Part shown: positions 31,592-33,174 of the stretch, piece by piece
Numbering within the stretch: the first letter of the stretch is position 1
Layout: every line of letters starts with the position of its first letter
Assembly: GCA_021808405.1 (NCBI GenBank)
Contig: JAKBBQ010000009.1
Span: 1 to 33,174 of the forward strand
Direction of reading: 5' to 3'
Origin: Pseudomonadota bacterium
Lineage (GTDB): Bacteria > Pseudomonadota > Gammaproteobacteria > Burkholderiales > Burkholderiaceae_C
Length of the DNA: 33,174 nucleotides
Notes under the pieces: model-generated
What the model saw: only the letters and a program-made list of their open reading frames with translations
Told to the model about the DNA's origin: nothing
Databases searched by the model: none
Program-made: the position numbers and the translations under genes

Positions 31592-32611
31592 ATGAAACGC
31601 AGAACCTATGCCCTGGGCCTGGCCGCCGCGACGCTGACGCTTGCCGGCATGACCGCAAGCGCCCAGGCGACGACGCTGAACCTGAAGATGGCGCATCAGT
31701 GGCCCGACGATTCATCGGACTACGTGGTGCAGACCGGCAAGCTGTTCGCCAAGGAAGTCGAGCAGAAGTCGCACGGCAGCATCCAGATCCACATCTTCCC
31801 TGCCGAGTCGCTGGTGAAGGCGCTGAACACCGGAGAAGCCTTGCGCACCGGAGCGGTCGACCTGGCGATCTACCCCTACATCTATTCGGGCGGCGCGATC
31901 CCGCAGATGAACCTGATCCTGCTGCCCGGCCTGTGGAAGACGGCCGCCGACGTCTACCGCTTCCGTCATTCGAAGCCCTGGCAGACGCTGGAGAAGGACG
32001 CCGAGAACTACGGCTTCAAGACGCTGTGCTGGATCCAGATATCGGGTGGGGTGGCCTCCAAGCCGCGGCCGATCAACCTGCCGTCGGATCTGAAGGGCCT
32101 GAAGGTCCGGGGCGCCGGCCGGATGATGGAAGCCGCCTTGCAGGCGGCCGGAGCGAGCACCGTGTCGATGGCCTCGTCGGAGACCTACAGCGCGATGCAG
32201 CTCGGCCTGCTCGACGGCCTGTGGACCTCGTCGGGAACCTTCGGCTCCTATCGCATCTACGAAGTCTCCAAGTACTACAACTCGCCGCAGAACTACAGCA
32301 TCTTCTACACCATCGAGCCGATCGCGATCAGCATGAAGACCTGGCGCAAGCTGACTCCGGCGCAGCAGAAGATCATGCTCGAAGTCGGCAAGAGCCTGGA
32401 GCACCAGGCCTATGTCGGCGCGAAGGCGGCCGACGCCCAGGTCGCCGACATGTTCGCCAAGCATGGGGCCAAGGTGCACGACATGACCCTCGGCGAATGG
32501 AAACAGTGGCAGGCACTGTTCCGCAAGGTCAGCTTCCCGATGTTCCGCAAGAGCGTGCCCGACGGCAAGCAGTTGCTGGACGAAAGCCTGGCGTTCTACG
32601 GCGACAAGTGA
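31592..32611 (+). CDS. TRAP transporter substrate-binding protein DctP
   Basis: Periplasmic solute receptor of a tripartite ATP-independent transporter, 339 residues. A Sec signal peptide (KRRTYALGLAAATLTLAGMTASAQA) is followed by LKMAHQWPDDSSDYV, the DctP N-terminal pattern. The conserved Arg that usually binds a substrate carboxylate lies in DLKGLKVRGAGRMMEAALQAAGAS, and SSETYSAMQLGLLDGLW is the typical hinge. TRAP systems import organic acids with a sodium gradient. GAGGTGA precedes the ATG at 31592, 50 bases after meaB, so it is probably cotranscribed. It most likely delivers the acid metabolised by the mutase operon. Confidence 0.93.
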   Translation: MKRRTYALGLAAATLTLAGMTASAQATTLNLKMAHQWPDDSSDYVVQTGKLFAKEVEQKSHGSIQIHIFPAESLVKALNTGEALRTGAVDLAIYPYIYSGGAIPQMNLILLPGLWKTAADVYRFRHSKPWQTLEKDAENYGFKTLCWIQISGGVASKPRPINLPSDLKGLKVRGAGRMMEAALQAAGASTVSMASSETYSAMQLGLLDGLWTSSGTFGSYRIYEVSKYYNSPQNYSIFYTIEPIAISMKTWRKLTPAQQKIMLEVGKSLEHQAYVGAKAADAQVADMFAKHGAKVHDMTLGEWKQWQALFRKVSFPMFRKSVPDGKQLLDESLAFYGDK

Positions 32612-32647
32612 ACCAGGCGCAGGTTGCGCTGGGCGCGGAGGCGTGCG

Positions 32648-33174
32648 ATGCGTAGATGCATGGATTGGCTGGTTCGCGGCGTCGATGGCCTGACGCAAGC
32701 GGTGGCGATCTCGGTCGGGCTCGCCGTGTTGTCGATGGTCGCGATCATCGTCTACGGGGTCGTCGCGCGGGAGGTGTTCCACCGCTCCGACATCTGGGTC
32801 ACCGCGACCACGACCTACATCATGGCCTACATCACCTTCGTCGGAAGCTGCACGCTGGCCTGGCGCAACCGGCATCTGCGGGTCGACGTGCTCAGCCATT
32901 TCGCAGGTGCCCGGCTGGGCAGGCCGCTGGACGCGGCCACCACGGCGATCGCCACGGTGGCCGCGCTCGTCATGGCCTGGCTGAGCGCGTCGTTCTGGCA
33001 CGACGCCTGGGCGACCGGCGAACAGGACTGGGGCATGTTTTCCATCCACCTGTGGATTCCCTACCTCAGCCTGCTGGTCGGCAGCATGCTGCTGGCTCTC
33101 ATCCTGGTGCTGCGCACCGTGCTGACCCTGCTGCCGCCGGCATGGGGAGGGCTGCCCGGCAGCGCGGACGCGCC
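32648..33174 (+). CDS. TRAP transporter small membrane subunit DctQ (partial)
   Basis: First 175 codons of the small four-helix membrane subunit; the frame is open to the window end. Hydrophobic stretches are near 17-38, 54-72, 96-112 and 133-160. The LxWRNRHLRVDVL segment (about 74-86) after the second helix and the WIPYLSLLVGSMLLAL segment match the DctQ family. GGAGG at 32636-32640 lies seven bases before the ATG at 32648. The large subunit DctM should follow outside the window. Confidence 0.9.
   Translation, partial: MRRCMDWLVRGVDGLTQAVAISVGLAVLSMVAIIVYGVVAREVFHRSDIWVTATTTYIMAYITFVGSCTLAWRNRHLRVDVLSHFAGARLGRPLDAATTAIATVAALVMAWLSASFWHDAWATGEQDWGMFSIHLWIPYLSLLVGSMLLALILVLRTVLTLLPPAWGGLPGSADA

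Overview
The window is very GC-rich, densely packed chromosomal DNA from a proteobacterium, most likely a betaproteobacterium of the Burkholderiales type. That placement is my inference from the base composition and the gene mix: NsrR with an RIC-type iron-sulfur repair protein, class III CoA transferases, TRAP and MFS acid transporters, and two PanE-like reductases. I see no rRNA, tRNA, CRISPR array, phage or insertion sequence. Both window edges cut through larger units: a GC-rich repeat on the left and a TRAP transporter operon on the right.

Bases 1-16088 hold general and accessory genes. In order they are: a UvrD/Rep-type helicase (-); a convergent pair of nitric-oxide-stress genes, RIC/YtfE (+) and NsrR (-), with an NsrR-like operator over the RIC promoter; a YdjA-like nitroreductase; a membrane PAS-GGDEF diguanylate cyclase, a PaaI-type thioesterase and an FMN 2-hydroxy-acid dehydrogenase, all on the minus strand; a small Flp-prepilin-like membrane protein; a CBS-pair protein; two PanE/ApbA-family reductases flanking an AEC-type transporter; a lipoprotein phosphoesterase overlapping a di-heme peroxidase gene; and an unknown secreted protein. 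Several convergent gene ends share symmetrical hairpins.

Bases 16240-25645 look like one long operon with its own GntR/FCD regulator and a good sigma-70 promoter (TTGACA, 17 bp, TAGTCT). It encodes a class III CoA transferase, carboxyltransferase 1, a stand-alone biotin carboxylase, a 73-residue biotin carrier protein, an MFS anion transporter, a second and different carboxyltransferase, and biotin synthase BioB. This is a complete biotin-dependent acyl-CoA carboxylase with two carboxyltransferases, its uptake and activation steps, and its own cofactor supply.

Bases 25850-33174 are a second operon led by an IclR regulator, whose likely operator is a perfect inverted repeat at its own start codon. 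Mostly joined by ATGA overlaps, it encodes a crotonase-family protein lacking one catalytic Glu, a split adenosylcobalamin-dependent acyl-CoA mutase (large plus B12-binding subunit), a second class III CoA transferase, the mutase chaperone GTPase MeaB, and the DctP and (cut) DctQ parts of a TRAP transporter. These four functions are the same as in the E. coli Sbm (sleeping beauty mutase) operon, built here from different parts.

The most interesting proposal is that these two operons form an undescribed acid-catabolic system. The mutase keeps the residues that hold a substrate carboxylate (equivalents of Tyr89, Gln197, Arg207 and His244 of methylmalonyl-CoA mutase) but has Ala where Tyr243 should be, suggesting a bulkier dicarboxylyl-CoA. 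The crotonase resembles acyl-malonyl-CoA decarboxylases. A dicarboxylate could be imported, activated by CoA transfer, rearranged and decarboxylated. The substrate is not known from sequence.
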